A DNA stretch of 64,000 nt from Chamaea fasciata (lineage: Eukaryota > Chordata > Aves > Passeriformes > Sylviidae). The DNA is taken from NCBI GenBank assembly GCA_029207755.1, contig JARCOQ010000005.1:57969449-58033448 (forward strand), in the 5' to 3' direction. Every line of letters begins with the position of its first letter. Position 1 is the first letter of the stretch. Positions 24,901 to 39,900 of this stretch are shown here, piece after piece. Position numbers and translations under genes: made by a program. The notes beneath the pieces are model-generated. The model had not been told where the DNA came from. It did no database searches and was given only the letters and a program-made list of their open reading frames with translations.

Positions 24901-27900
24901 CTGTATGCAGATTCTCATAGTAAGATGGGAATCACAAAAATAATTATTTCATTAATATCTGTTGCTTTTTAAAGTTTAGTTAATAGAAGCACTCACTCTT
25001 TGAAAATGCATTCTATTAGTGAAAAAAGAGAACAGCCTGAAGGTTTTGTTGGCCTGTTTGGGGTTTTAAATGAAAGAAATAATCACAATGCACTGCTCTA
25101 TTTTCAGAGCTGGGTCGTGGGAAAGCATCAGAGCACATAAACTGTGGATCTTTGACATTATTTGTAGGATTAATGAACCTTTCAGGTGCAGATTTGAAGT
25201 GTCACTGGACAACCCAATTTTACAGCACCGTGAGCCATAGAGTTGGCTCGCAGACTCTTTGTGCTGTTTGGGTGGAGCACCGAGATTAGTGAAGCATTAT
25301 TTGTCCAATACATTGTCATTAAATCAGCACCTAAGGGAGAAGAAACATCAGCAGTTGAGATAGACAGCTCTGAAATAAAGAGTCTGTACTCAGTGTGTGC
25401 TGTTTGTTTACAACTGTACATGGTGAAATCTGCATCTCTAGGGTGCATAGTAACAGATACTGACATCAACCCATGTTTCTCAGCTCCAGTCTACAGCTAC
25501 AATATTTTCATCTCGTGTACTTTGCATGTCATAGTCAGACAGTGTAAACCATGCATTTATATATTTGCATGTGCATTCACAGTGACTGCCGTGAAAAATA
25601 AGTGTTCCTAGTTCAGTGATACTGTTTCTCTGCACTTAATCGGCTTATTATCTGGAATATTTAGAATATCAGCTTGCTTTGCTAAAAGCATTTTTCATAG
25701 GTGCACGAGTCACTGGACTCCTAAAAGCTAAAAATAACTCTTAAGTAAAGTATATAGGGAATTGGAAAAAAATTACTTGTACCCTCAGGAAAATGCAAAT
25801 ATCCCTCCATCATTTCCCTGTTCAATTTCCAGCTTATATAAATGTCAGTGCTGACTGCAACCTTTCACTAGCACTGTGTTTTATCCTCTATAACGATGCC
25901 ATGTTTTGGTAAGATCTTTCTAATATTATTATTTGGTTCCAGGCAGCCTGCACCGTGCATCCAGTGTACCAGAGCGTGTCTATAACATGGGGATCACTGA
26001 GAATGATTTCGCACCAAGGTCTCCCTACAGTTTCTCATATTACCAGGCAAACCAGGTGAGGAAAGGAAGACAATGAGTAGAAATAAATATAGTGTCACAC
26101 ACATAGTTTATTCATTTTGCTGCCACAAATAATAGCATTTAGATAGTGTTACAAGGTTTGTTTGCTTGTTTGTTTTCTTCTTAAAACCTGACTTTTAGAA
26201 AATGAGGGTTTCACAATGAAATCTCTCAATGTTCTCCCTTCCTTCCAATGACTTTAGAGCCCAATAGCCAAATTCAAGTCAGTCATACAGATGGGCTGTT
26301 TACTGTCATGTTGGGTTTGTGAGAATTGGCATCAGGGTAGAAGATGAAAAATCATATTTACACTCCACTAAGGCAAAGGCTGTGACAAGTCCGATCTTCA
26401 TCCCTCCCACCAGACAGCAGTTCAAGCAGCACATCTGTACCTCAGGGTGGCCAGAGGCCATGCTGCCCAGGCAAAGAGAATTAAGCATCCAAAACCAAAG
26501 GAAAACAGATTGCTTTAGTTTCGCAAATACTTTAGTTTTCACAGGGTAGAGTGGTTCCTTATCATATAAAGTACTTCTGATGTAACCTGTTTTATCTTTA
26601 CAAGAATTCCAGCAGTACAGTCCTTGCAATACAATGGTGTTTCTAAACCATCTAATCATAAATTCTCTTGTTATTTTGCCCAGCTTTTCTTGGAGTCATG
26701 GCCTGAATGCTGAGATAAATAATTGGTTTTCTGCAGTGTTTTTGACACAGCTCATAACTGGTTTTGAACCTATTTGAAGGAGGAAATCAACACAGCCCAA
26801 TAGCAATCAATTGCTGTCGATCAGTTTAGTAAACTGGAAGCATTTTCGCTTGAGAACAGAAACATTTATTTGGTAAATAACTGTGTATGAAGGGGAAAAT
26901 TCTTTCCTAATTTTAGATTACTCAAGAAGGGCTTTTTGTCATTAAAAGAAATAGCCCAGCCTTTGAATAGTCAGTGAAGCAGCTCTGGCTCTGTATAGGG
27001 AGAGACAGAACATTTACCTAAACACATTTCATTCTCTGTCTTCCCATTTTCTGTTCTCACCTGTCCTGCAGTCCATAATATTTGACCTGACGCCATTCCT
27101 TCCAGAAGAGAGCAACAAGAGGAAAACCGGAGGTGACATAGGAATCACAAGAAAATAATACAGTTTACCAGGGAGGGGTTGGGGAGAAAAAAATGTAAAA
27201 GCTGAGAAAAGTCACAAGGTCTAGTACTTCATAAAAGCATTAATTATCCCCAAACAACAGATTAAGATATCCTTGGATAACTTCTGTAGAATAAACAGAT
27301 ATATCCAATGGTCTTTGCCTGAGCCTGCTAGTTTCTATAACCTTTACTCCTTTTGTGAATCAACTATCACCCTCAGGATCTCCTCAGCGGTGGAATTAAG
27401 GGAATCCAGTCTGGCATCTATCTGCTAAGCACTGTTCCTTCAATTAATATCTTGTGTAAACTTCTCTGTTTACCTTAAAAATGCCTTTAATATTTCTACA
27501 CTTTAACACAACATCAAAATGAAAAATATCGGGCTTTTTATGGTTGTATGCCCCTGTGCTTACTGATGTTTAAAACAATCAGTCCATGGCTCCTCTATTT
27601 CAAGGTCAGATAGTGTCCCAAATTGATTTAGTTCGGGATGGTTTTAATGAAGTATGGAGTCCAATATAGAGAACAAGACAACGTATAAAAATTGAGGCCC
27701 TAAATGACACCTGAAAGTAAGAATCCTGAAGATACATCCTACAAAGAAAGGTTGGCAATGGATTTGCTGAGTTTAGAAAAGAGAAAATTGTAAAGCAGGA
27801 TGATGATCCATTACAATCTATCCCCATTAGGTACAAGAAAAAAAGGAAATAGTCTAAAATTTCAACTGTAGAATTAGGGAAGTCAGTGAAATGGTGAAAT

Positions 27901-30900
27901 TATAATTTTAATTTTCTTGGAATGTCATACAATCTCCTTAATTTTAAAGATGCTAGACAAACAGGGAAGAGACTATCCCTTTTTACTAGATCCTACCACA
28001 AATGAACACGAGTGCTAAATAATCTTATATCAATAAGGTTATTATCAATATGCAGTCACTTCAGTATAATATTTTTCATATCTGATTGATTAATTTTCTT
28101 CTGTCTATTGGACAGCCTAGAATTTAGCTTTAGTAGCAGATGTTGGTGTTAATCCCCAAGGAGTTTCAACAGAAAAATCTCCATTAATAATCTATCTGTT
28201 CATTACCCGGCTTAATTGACTTATGCAACTATTTTGAGTTCATGACAGAGGACTAGATGCTTAGACTTTGTCTCCTGATGTTTAGACTGTACTCCTTTCT
28301 GCCTTCATGAGGGAGATATAGAGAAGTGTGGCAGAATCCCATTTGATGCACAGCTTTGGCAGTGTTGACGTATTTTTTTGTGATTCTGAGAGCAGGCTCG
28401 GTAGAATTTTTGTCTTTACTTTGGTTTGATTTCTTGACTGCTAATCCTAAGCACTGTGACCTTACTGTGGCTTCTGTTGTTTCATACCCTCTGGAGCAGG
28501 TTGCCTCCCCATCCTCTTACACGAATGGCTGGGGGACAAGGATTGCTTACAGGACGATGGAGGAGAGAGCTCAAAGGCAGCCTCTGAAGAGACTGGAGGT
28601 TTCACCCCAGCGAAATCCGGAGAGGCTGGCGTACATGTCCAAGGATTTTCACTATGATGGAGGGATTTCAGCTGGATTCTCCATGAGGCACGGAGAGGGC
28701 CTGAGATCCAGTGGGACTGTGCCACTGAGATACGCTCGCTCCGAGATTGTCGGTTACAGCCTTCGCGACGCCGTGCACAGGGGACGCTCCTTCAAGAGAC
28801 AATCCCGCATGGGGGCTGTCAGTGATGCTGTCCCTGATGGGGCCTACCCCAGCCCCACTGTCCCTCTGTACCACCAGCCTGGCAACAGCCGCAGCATGAC
28901 CAACCTTCTGGAGAAGGAAAACTACCTGGCCTCAGAGAGCGCCATGGGGCAAGTGAGGTCGCCGACCACGTCCCATTTGTCTCAGAACAGACAATCTGTG
29001 AGGTCCAGCTTCTACCAAACAGCCTTCAGAAACACACAGAGCAGGAGGGAGGTTTCCCAGCCAGCTTCAATAGCCAGTGTCGCTGCAGAAACGGATGGGA
29101 AGAGGATGCCAGTGACAGCTGCTGTGGCTGCAGCAGGCAGAAATGGTTTCCTCCAGAGCGAGCAAGTGACCCTCAATGGATCTCAGCTGGGGTAAGCACA
29201 GTGCAGGACCTGCTTTGGCTCTGGGCTGCCACAGCTGACAGGAACGTGTTAGTTGGTAAACTGATAGCCTGTGGTTCAGCAGCCAGCCCCATGTATGAAA
29301 TACCAGTGCAGAGGAGGCAGAAAGTAGATTGGCTTTTAAAAATCCACATCTAGTGCAACGGAGGAAAGGGGGGAAATGTATGTGTTCGTAAAGGGCAGGG
29401 TCTACACCTCCTGCTTAAATTTGGGACTTAAGTTAATTAAGCTTGGGACTCCCTTTTGCAAGAGTTAATTATATCAGGAGACATGAGGTAGTCACTGAGT
29501 AATTTACAACCTAAGTCACTTACCAATTTACAAAATTGTATTGGCAAATTTTGTGCTCACAAGAGTCCGTAGGATATCAACACTGGTTCTCATGAGAATA
29601 GGTCAGGAATCTATCAGTGGGGCAGCTTTTGGCAGATAGACAATTTCCAGTTCAAAATCCTTCATGGTTTCAAGCTCATCTCTTCGATTTTCTAAACTTC
29701 AAGTAAAACACAGGGCAGAAATTTCTGTTAGCTCTGTAGCACCATCCATCCCTAGAACAAATACGAACTGCTCTGAATCCCGAGACCCCAGGGCTTCTCA
29801 CTACTGTGGGATCCTACATTCTCTGAGGGAGTTATCTTAATTTGAAACTCTGTTAGCTCCATGACAAAAAGTCCCAAATCTGCCCCCAGACTACATGAAA
29901 ATTGTTTAAAATACTGGAAAATATTGTTTGGGTTTTTTACCAAAATTACTTCCCCCACTTCCCCCAAAAATTCCTTTCCAGAGAAGATTTCAGAATGTTT
30001 AAAATCTGTTCCGTTTTCAAAAGAGAAATTTTATTATTTCTGAATTTTCCCTCAGGAGTGAATATCTTTTCATTTTAGAATAATTCTGAATGTTTATAGA
30101 GCTGTTACATTTCAGTAGACAGAACAAGCCACTTGGTATATAGGAGATGGTTACTTGCATGTTTATTCTGGTTTTTGTTGTTGTTTCATAATTCAAATAG
30201 GATCCTAAAATTTCTGTTTCAGTTAATCATAGTGTAATTTACAACATTTTTATTACGAAATGGCTTTTTGCCCATAACTGTGTAGCTGTTAAATTCATTT
30301 TTCTGAAGTCCTATCTTTCTTCTTTTTATGAGTTTCTTACTGTGTGAGAAAAGGCATCACCTGATATCACTGATATGTGCAGATAAGGTATTTTTTTGTT
30401 GCCAACTGCATATTGTGTGGTATGATTATATTTGCAAACATATATGGTATTATGCTCACTTCTGGTCTGGATTGAAATTATCATCTCTGAGTGACGCAGG
30501 ACTTAAGAGATCTGACATTAATTATGTTGACTTTTAAGTATTCAGACTTTGCAGATAGTAAATCCAAAAAAACAAGTTGAGAGCTCACAACAGCTAAAGA
30601 TTTTTGAGTAGTAATACTGAAAATAGGTACCTGGCTTTGTTTTTCAGTAGGGAGGACTTTGTTTTTCAGTAAGACAATTTACAAACAGTATCCCACTGAC
30701 TTAATAATCTGCTTAATTTTTGGCACATTCTTGAATGCATTTCTAAGCCACAACCAACAATTTTTATCTTGAATTACATGTAGGAGCAATTTTGGCATTC
30801 CTTTTGCAGATGCAGACACTGGAGTCTGGTTGTCTGTCTGTACAAGCATCAACCAAAATATTTTAATACCTGCAGATGTAAAAATTAGTCTTGAATCATT

Positions 30901-33900
30901 GTGCGTGTGGCTTGATTGCAACCATGTTAACTCAGATGGAAGATCTGTGATCTACTGGAAATCTTTGTGAGGGCACAATTCCTTAACTGCCAGTTTTTAG
31001 GTTCAGCATTTGCTGGAAGTTTTCTCGGTTCAAGGAGTTTGTAGACACTCTTAGTTTTCTTGTAATTTCTCATTCTCTTATTTTAAGGTTGCATTTATCT
31101 GACATATTGCTACCTTACTTGTGGCTCCCTTATTAATGTAAAGGGGGAAAAAAAGATAAGCTTGTTTTTGGAGTAATTTAATTTTTCCAGAAATCTGTAC
31201 TTTTTAAATGCAGGTCACAATTTAAGCCTTTCCAAGTGAATTAAGAGAATTTAAAATAGTTGCATAAGGTTAAAGAGAAGTAGTGGACCAGTTGTGTACA
31301 GCGTTTGAAACACATCTAAAAGCATTTTCAAACTTCCTGTAATAGAATTAGCTCGTGCTATGAAAGCAAAATAGAAAAAATCAGAGTACAGAGATGCTAT
31401 CTCTGTATCTTCTGCTGGAGTGAATCAGTTCAGACCATCCTTATGATTACGAACTTGGAAAAGAGAGAGACAACCTGAAGCTGTCTGAGAAATGGCTGCT
31501 TGCAGAACCTGACCTCTAAATGTGCTGAGAGCTGCCACAAAATTATTATGCATGTGTTTGTCTCAAAATTGGTATATTTTGGCAATTAAGGGGAAGTCAA
31601 ATCATTGTTCTGTTTAACAACCTTTGCCTGCTGACCGTTTGTTTGGTGTCACTTCATGTGCCAGTCAGCCACAGAGCTAATTAAGTTTGCCTGTAAGTAC
31701 TTTGAGGGTGGGAACGGTATCTTTGCATCAAATTCTATTTTGACAAGAGTCAGGGTGCTGCAGGTTTATGAATACCATTGAGGTTCAGAGATGGTATTGC
31801 GTCCCTTATTGCTGCCAGATAAAACACTAGGGAACGTTATTTTTATCCGATGGAGAGCAATCCAAGTATGGCAGTGCACAAAGGAGAGCAAACCTCTGCC
31901 TGCTGCATGAAGGGATAGCTGTGTGACTGCAGAGCTGCTGTCAGTCTCGGGGCAGAGCTACACCTCCAGCACCCAGAAATGCACTGTCTGCCTCTCCACG
32001 TGTCCATCTCAGCCTGGCAGTGGCTCCTGGTGGACTTCTGCTCCTCTGGGACACCCTTGGCATCCTGAGGTTGAGTTCCCACAGGTGTGCCCTGAGGGAT
32101 CAGCTCATGCATCAACCTTGACCTTGGGAAGCCTGTGGTTATAATCCTCTTCAGCTGCTGGGCAGTGAAATGCCACAATTTAGTACACCAGAGATGTCTG
32201 CTGCTCACAGAAGGTGACTGAATTTGGTCAAGATACTCCAAAATTATTGCTGTGTCCAACAGGTAGACATAGTCACGTGTGCAGGTTTAAAACATGGTCT
32301 CAAAACCTTTGCTGATTTAAGAAATGTTATTAAAACCAAAGTTTGAAAAGTCTGTTTTTCAGTTCCACTACAGCGTATAAAGAATAAACATGATCTGGGC
32401 TAATTTTCCATATTCCCCTTTTCTAAGCCTTGTTAATTATTATTTAATATTTCTGCTTAATTTAAAGAAAAAAAAAATTTCAACTTTAGTTAATATATTT
32501 CCCAGGTACTTATTTTAACGTAAAAGGCAATTGGGTTAAAATTTCTAACTACAGATTCATTTACTGAGATGATTATCAAGTAAATCATTCTGATTCTGCT
32601 AGCTCTGCAGTAGGGAGTTATTGCCAATTACTGCTTGCTTCACTTTGAGTTACAGACTGCCCTCTCATTTCTTTCTGGCTGCTGGCACATCTGCTACTAC
32701 AAATCGATCTGAATTAAAAAAAAAAAATAGAATGCTCACATTCTTCTCAATTTTCGTCTCCTTTTTTTTTTTTTTCATCTAGGTGCAGCATATTTGAAAC
32801 CAAAAGTAAATAAAAAGTCTGGGAAGCATAACCACCTGTCCCAGAGCTAATGCACCTGATTGTGCCATTAATTGTTTTATGTTCCATTTACTGGGGAAAA
32901 AATGTGTTTGGTGAGCTCTCTTTCCATTTTTTATATGGTTGTCTAACACAATCATCATTTAAGCAAACATGCTGGAAGTTGGAAGGGAAGTGGTGGCACA
33001 TATTTTTGATACTCTCTGCATAGGCTCTCTACCATGGGATCTCTCAGTTTAAGGAGTGGTATTCTTATTTTTTCCCACCTGAGAAGGGGCTTTGCCCATC
33101 TATTTCAAACAAGAAAAACTTCGATTTTTGAAGAAAGGAGGTTCTGAGTCCTGCATAGATGTAGTCAGGGAACTAAGACACTGATGGAAGGCATAAGGAC
33201 AAATATAAAAAAACAATCATCACACTATTGAGGAAAACATCAAGGTATTTTCACAGCCAGTAATAGTCACTCCGGCATGGTTATGGCCTTCTTTTGATTC
33301 TCATCCACTTCTTCATCCTTCCTTTCACATTCTTCGTTCATCCACTGGATGGAAACACTGACAGAAACATCCACTGATATTTCAATTTTGTTGTTACAAC
33401 TTAAAGCATGACTTGCTTTCTCCAGAACCACACTTCTATTTATGACTTTCTCTTCCCCTCGAATATCAGTATCTCTTAAAGCCATTATGATATTTTCTGC
33501 TACTCGAAGGGAAAAAAAAAACTCTAAGAAAAGCTAGAGTTACTTGAGAAACACAAAAATCCTGGTTTTACAAGACTGATCATTTTTTTTGCAGTCTTTC
33601 TTCACTAGATTTCTCTGTCTCTGCTTTTAAGGAGCCCAGAAGTGGAGATGACACTGGAGCGAGCAGTGAACATACTGAAGAGTGAGAATACTCAGTCCAC
33701 CCCCAGAATTCTTGCTGCAGTGACTTTCATACAGCATGAGTGCTTCCAAAAAGCAGATGCCAGGAGAAAAGTAAGTAATTACTTTGTTTGCCAGTTACAA
33801 TCAGGTAGAGGAAATAAGATTCTATACTTTATGGCACTGTGTGCCAACATGAAAAGAAAGAAGGCAGTCTGAGTAACCCTATACGATACTGGTGTTAGAT

Positions 33901-36900
33901 ATTTCCCTAAAATGCATTTATGTCTTTTGCTGCAGTTTGTTTTCAACCCACTCAGTTTGCTCTTTTTCAGGCCAAACTAATTTATTATTTCAGCCTTTAT
34001 AAATCATGGAGTCTGAACTTTTCATCAATATGGTTGCTTCTGTCTCTCATTTTTTACTTGAATGCAGAGATATCCCAAAAAAGAAAATTCTGAGTATGGT
34101 ACAAACTTATCCAAGATTCAGGGTTTGTAAGGACTGCACAAATGTGTTAAAAAAGTAGATGGATTAGCAAAAATGTTAAGGGCTCCCTGGAACTGCGCAT
34201 ATGCATTAGTACATTGTTTAGATTAACCAAGTCTCTTACAAGAAACTTGTTAAGTCTCTTACAAGTTTTTTGACAGGGTATATTAAAAATATTCTCTTCT
34301 TCCTTTTCTTTAAGTGTCACTACTGAACACAAATATGTCTCTCCTGCTAACTAAAGTGTAAGGCAATCATTTATTTTAACCATTAAAAAACATTATTACA
34401 CCTGCTTTGGTTTGTAATATGCTCAGTAATCCCTGCCTTACCTCCATAATCCTGTGCATGAAGTCCAGTTCAGTGACAGCCAAACATCTCTCAATCCTTT
34501 TGACTTCCTTTAGGGTATGCCAGAGTCATTTCTGGGAGAAAATAACAGTACAGGTGGCAACCTTAACTTCAAACTGAGGACAGGTCTTCAGAACTGAATC
34601 TCTGAAAGTGGGTTGTTATACAGAACTCTCTCAGGCAACTTCCCAGAAAAACAAGTGGCTGAGTAGTGTTCAGACTGGAGCAGTCAGCCTGGAGCCACCT
34701 TCTATTTTCCTGTCTATCGCACGTGTCCTATAATGACCTTTTTTCTGTTTGGTGCCCGCCAGACTTGTTCACGTTGGCATCATCTTGTGTCCCCTTATTA
34801 GCCTTTCAGCCTGCATTCATTGTCTATTGTTCCCTGATATTTGGGAGTTTGTGGGTCTAGTGGTTCTTCTGTTTCTGTGAACTTCTTACTATTTTGGTGA
34901 ATTTTGTCTACTAATGAAAATTTAGAAGGGCCTGTCAAGAACTGTTGTAAATTCTTGGCAAATTAGGTTGAAATAGCACTCCTTTTACAAGAGCTATAAA
35001 TGCCTTAAAATTTCTGACAGAAAATCTGCATAACTATTTTCAAAAACCAAACAACTACAGTATTGGTGTCAAAAGGGCTGATCTACTGCAATAAAACAGG
35101 TTGATGTGCCTTCAGCACTGCCCTCATGATACGTATTCCTGTATTCCATTCTGCTGGCATTTAGGTGATTGCTGTGTGATTGCAGGGGAAATCAGGTCAG
35201 CAGAGCAGGATAAAGAAACCGTGCCTTTTGTACAGGTGGATCAGAGGAGAGGCTGTCAGCTGTGTAGTTTACTCCATAAAGGACAAAAGGCTTTGTTACA
35301 TTCTATTTCTTCCTGTTGCCAACATCTGCTGGTGGTATTGAATTCTTTTTATCATTAAACTCTGGACTGTTTAAGACACTTGTATCAGATTTCTGAGTCT
35401 TTCATGTGCTGTTGATTCTGCACAAGGGTGAGTTTGTCCACAAAACCATGTGGTATTTTGAGATGCTGGAGGAGACCGCTGGCAATTGTACTTTAATGTA
35501 AGGTACTTTCCATAGTAAATTCATTCCCGAGTCAGCTCAGGCTTGCTTGTGTCATATGACAGTTCGTGTGGGATTCCTCATTCACCACAACAAACTATTT
35601 GTTTCCATACAGCTACTGTAAAATAACATCTTTTACATCTTTCATTCATTTGGGGCCAAAACCTTGTTTTCTGAAGATTTTAACACTGAAAAGTAGTTTT
35701 TGCTAAATGTGGGTAGTTTGGTAAATAGCTGGCTAACAATGGTTAATGTTCTACATTTTGATGCCTACTTTTACTGTTTTTCCTCTGCATGGCACATTTA
35801 AGAAGTATTAAATATAATGTATTGGGTTTTGATACACTTTCAATGCATGCCTTGGAAAGAACGCTGTCTTTTCATCAGGCTGGTTGCTGAGGGAAAAAAA
35901 AAAAAAAAAACCTGTTTATAAATGTTCCAGAATTAAATCTCAAATACTCATTTCACCAACGTGGAAGCTAAACAGCAGAGTGATTAAATGTCTTGTCAGA
36001 GAGTACAAATCTGTGGCAAAGCTGGAAGAGATTTAGTATCATGCTCTGATATTAATTATGAAAACATGCTGCCTCCCCTAGTTGTGGATTTTAAGTATTA
36101 GTCATACAAAAGCCCAGAAGTTAGTAGTCATGTCCAAATGATTGATGATCTCCACTTCAAGTCTCTCAAACAGGAGCAAATGAAAGGGCTCCCTGTAACT
36201 ATTTAAACGTTTGCTGGGGCGGGGGAGAGTGGCGTTGGTCACTTACAGCATCCAACTATTCTCTGCTGTGCTTTGTCTTCCTCACAGGTTTTCTCACTTG
36301 GTGGTATCCCCAGACTTGTACAGCTCCTTGACGTTCAGAATGAGGACATTCAGCGGGCAGCCTGTGGTGCTCTGAGAAACTTGGTGTTTGAGGACAATGA
36401 CAACAAACTGGAAGTGTCAGAGCAGAAAGGGATCCCACTCCTGCTCCGCCTGCTCCGGCACACCAGGGATATAGAAACTAAGAAGCAAATCACAGGTAGT
36501 GTTTTCTCTGCAGCCAAGCATGAAGTGCTTTAAGTAGTGCAAGAGCTTTCAGGGAGAGGCTCATGATTGTTCACTTAAGCCCGTGTTTAGTGATTAAATA
36601 CAAAAACATTGTCACTTACACTAAGCAATTCCCGTAGGGTAAAATTCCAAGGTTCTTACCCAAGACCATTCTTTCAGTCAATAACAAGAGATAAGGAACT
36701 GCACTTCCCCTCCTAAAGCTTCTTCAGAAATTACGTGAGTCTGCTTGCAGCAAGAGCAAGCCTTAATTCCCTGCTAGTCCAGAAAAGAAAGTCAGGCTCC
36801 CCGGGGGGGGGGGGGCTGGGGCCTCAATTAATGCCTGCTACTTGCACAGCAGCTCAGCCTTCATTTTTTGGCTGTGTGCTGACAGCGCCCACTGGAAGTT

Positions 36901-39900
36901 CCTCGTTGAAGACTGTCACCCAGAACTGTCATGTGCCATGGACAGAAAGTGGTTGTTCTATTCCCCACGAACTCCGCTGCCCCAGATTCCTACTTCATCC
37001 CTGCGGTCCCACGTGTCCATAGTGTCTCCTGGAATTCCACTGCTTGTGACCCACATTCTTTCTAATTAGCATGCAAAGGAAGAGCAGGCTTATATTTTAT
37101 AAATGGAAAACATGAATAAATGAATAGGGATTTCTTTCAAGTGATCTTTAAAGACACCAGGAACAAAATCTATTAAGAGAACAGTGAGTGAAAAGATACT
37201 GAAGTTGTCAAGCAGCTTTGTCCTGAAGCAAAGACATGTTGAGACCTTCTGTAATCCTACATTTTTTTTAAGTATTTGAAATACTCTGCTCCCTAAGCTG
37301 GAGAACAAAGCTTTGTATTGTTGCCTCTTTTTTTAGCTCAGTTCTGCAGCTCTGCAACATTAAAATGTTTTGAAGGTTTTCACACCCATCAGTTGCAGAA
37401 TTGGGTCACATAGTAATTTACTGTAGAGTGCCTTAACTCTCAGTGGTCTTACAGACCAGTGAGGGAAGCAGTGAAAATGGTGGCAGAGTGGCCAGAAAGC
37501 CAGTGCTCTTTCCTTGCTAGCAGTTTCATAATTTCTGGCAAAAATGTTGAATGTGCCTGATAACTCACATGTATATTGTGAGTATTAGTGTCTTCCCCTT
37601 CACAGATGGATAAAGGGACATCTTCTTTCAGCAATTACTGCTGCCACTGAACATGAATATTTACTCACAAAACAAAGGAAACCAGAAAAATATTTATGCC
37701 AAGCAGGATGATGTAGCTTGTGTAAAGCAAAATATTATGATGTGCTTTCATGCCTGTCAGTTCCAAAGGATAGCTTTAAAAATACACTGAGAGAGAAATA
37801 TTTCTGGCTTTGTTCAAGACCAAATGTGCAGCCAGGAGGAAATGCACTGGGTACCTTAGTGAAAATTCCACTCGGGAATGATTTTTGCCATTGCTTGAAC
37901 AATTCTTCCAGCTCCCTAGCAAGCTGCAAGGAGCCTTACAGGAGCAAAGGGCAGTCTGGGTGAATGAATTTCACCCCTCTGAATTGCCTTTGACTTTGTA
38001 CAGGACTATTGCAATATCATATCCATGCATGCTATCTCTCTGAAGTGTGCATTTCCAGGAAAAGGTTAATGTGAAAGACTTGGTCTCACACCAGTCAGCA
38101 CCAGAAGTCCATTTTTCTTTCCACATCATACATATTACTTGCCTACTTTGACTGTAAATTAGGGACTTCCAAATGTATGGCACCATATTCAGCTAAATGT
38201 CTTTCCCCATAAGAGATTAGTAAAATCATTTGGTACCTGATAATGCCTCATTGAACTGTAGTGAAAGACTCCTGGCCAAGGATTGAAAGCATGCAATATT
38301 AATTAATAAAGATGTCTAAGCTGAGCAGAGGGAAGTTTTTTGTTTCTACTCCTGTGCGGGTGCCAAAGAACTCCACCTGACAAAAGCATATGAAGATAAG
38401 TTTTAGGAGAGAAGGAAGTTAAAACTCTGAGACAGAAGTTTTCTGGTACTGTACTTCATTACCTGTCAGAAATATAGTACTTGTGCACATGAGATAAGTA
38501 CATCTCAGCCTTAGAAGCTTATCTTTAAAGGTCACTGCTTTATTATGACCATCAGTGTTAATACAGATAAGCACTTGTCTAATATTAACCCATATTTTAT
38601 CATATGTTCTCAAAGAATATTTTGATGGCCTGTATTTCTTTCAAGACCCAAGTTTAGGAATACAGACTGAGCCCAGTCATGCATTGTGCTTGTACTGTGC
38701 TGTGAAAAGACTGAGAGCAACCAGAGTGAGTGGAGATAAATGCTGATTACGGCAAGTGCTGTGACTGCCTCACAGTCTGTGAACACACAAAAAACACACA
38801 AAAAACCACTGCCCCCACCAAAGCAGCTTTGTGTTGATGACAGGGCTTTGAAAGCTGCTGTGGACCAGTCTGCCTAATGCCCCCATGCAGAAAAGAGCGG
38901 CCCAGTTTCTCTGCAATTTCTGTGCTCATATGATCTCTTCACAGGGGAAATCAGACCTGTCCAAGATCACTGAATTTGACTGAATTTGCTGGCTTCACAA
39001 AAGCATTGATATAGATAAAGTAAACAGAGGTTTTGTCCTTTCTTTGGCATACAAGCTACTTAGAAATCTCTTAGAGAAGGAGTGAGGTTTCTCCTAAATT
39101 GTAGGAGAGGATGTCATTTGGAGACAGCACAGGACCTAACACAGGATTGGAGTTTTATGGTATTTGGAGAGCATACTGAGGATCAGAAAGTAAAATAGCT
39201 GTGGCATGAAAGAACCAAAAGATTTTAGTTTTGAAGGTAAGCCAGATGAGCCTCCAGGGAGTAGCTAACCTCCTGATCTTGTTATCATGCAGCATAAATA
39301 GAAGAAATGAAAGAAAATCTTTCCTGCTGGGAAGATTACAACACAAGCAGAACTGTCATTAAAATACACGTAAATTTAAAAGCAGAGCCCACCCATTTTT
39401 CCAAATAACCATCTAAGGGAAAACTGTGCTCCTAAAAATATACCATAGGTGCAAGGAAACAATTCACTCCTGAAAACATTTTAGGATTTTCTAATGTGCA
39501 CAAATTCATCCACACCCAGAATACCACTGAGAGAATCCTTCTGATCCCAGAGAGACAGTGCCTGTGGGTGAAGGTAGGGTTTTTGTTGAGTGATAGCAAT
39601 ATCTCCAATTCTCTTCAGACAATTCTGAGTATCTGCCTGTAATTCAAAATGTATTTGTTCTATTTTAAAGTATATTCTGTCCTTGTGCCATTCCTTGCAT
39701 TTGTGCCCTTCTGTCTTAACCTGCTTTTCTTACCAATGCCCTTTGGACTGCTTGTCTGATTTCCTGTAAGCCTGACCTATCCTTCAGAAAAGTACATTCT
39801 TCTTTTTATCCCCTGATTCAGAGGCTGAAGAGCTGATCCCAGAAGAAGGAATGGGCTGCTTCTGCCTGGCTTTTGTTTTGATTTTTCTGTTGCTCACAAT

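Noticed and set aside
28356..28499. Upstream extension of the exon 3 open frame
   Set aside because: Lies before a good acceptor at 28498-28499 with a pyrimidine-rich tract, and the extension has no similarity to PKP2.
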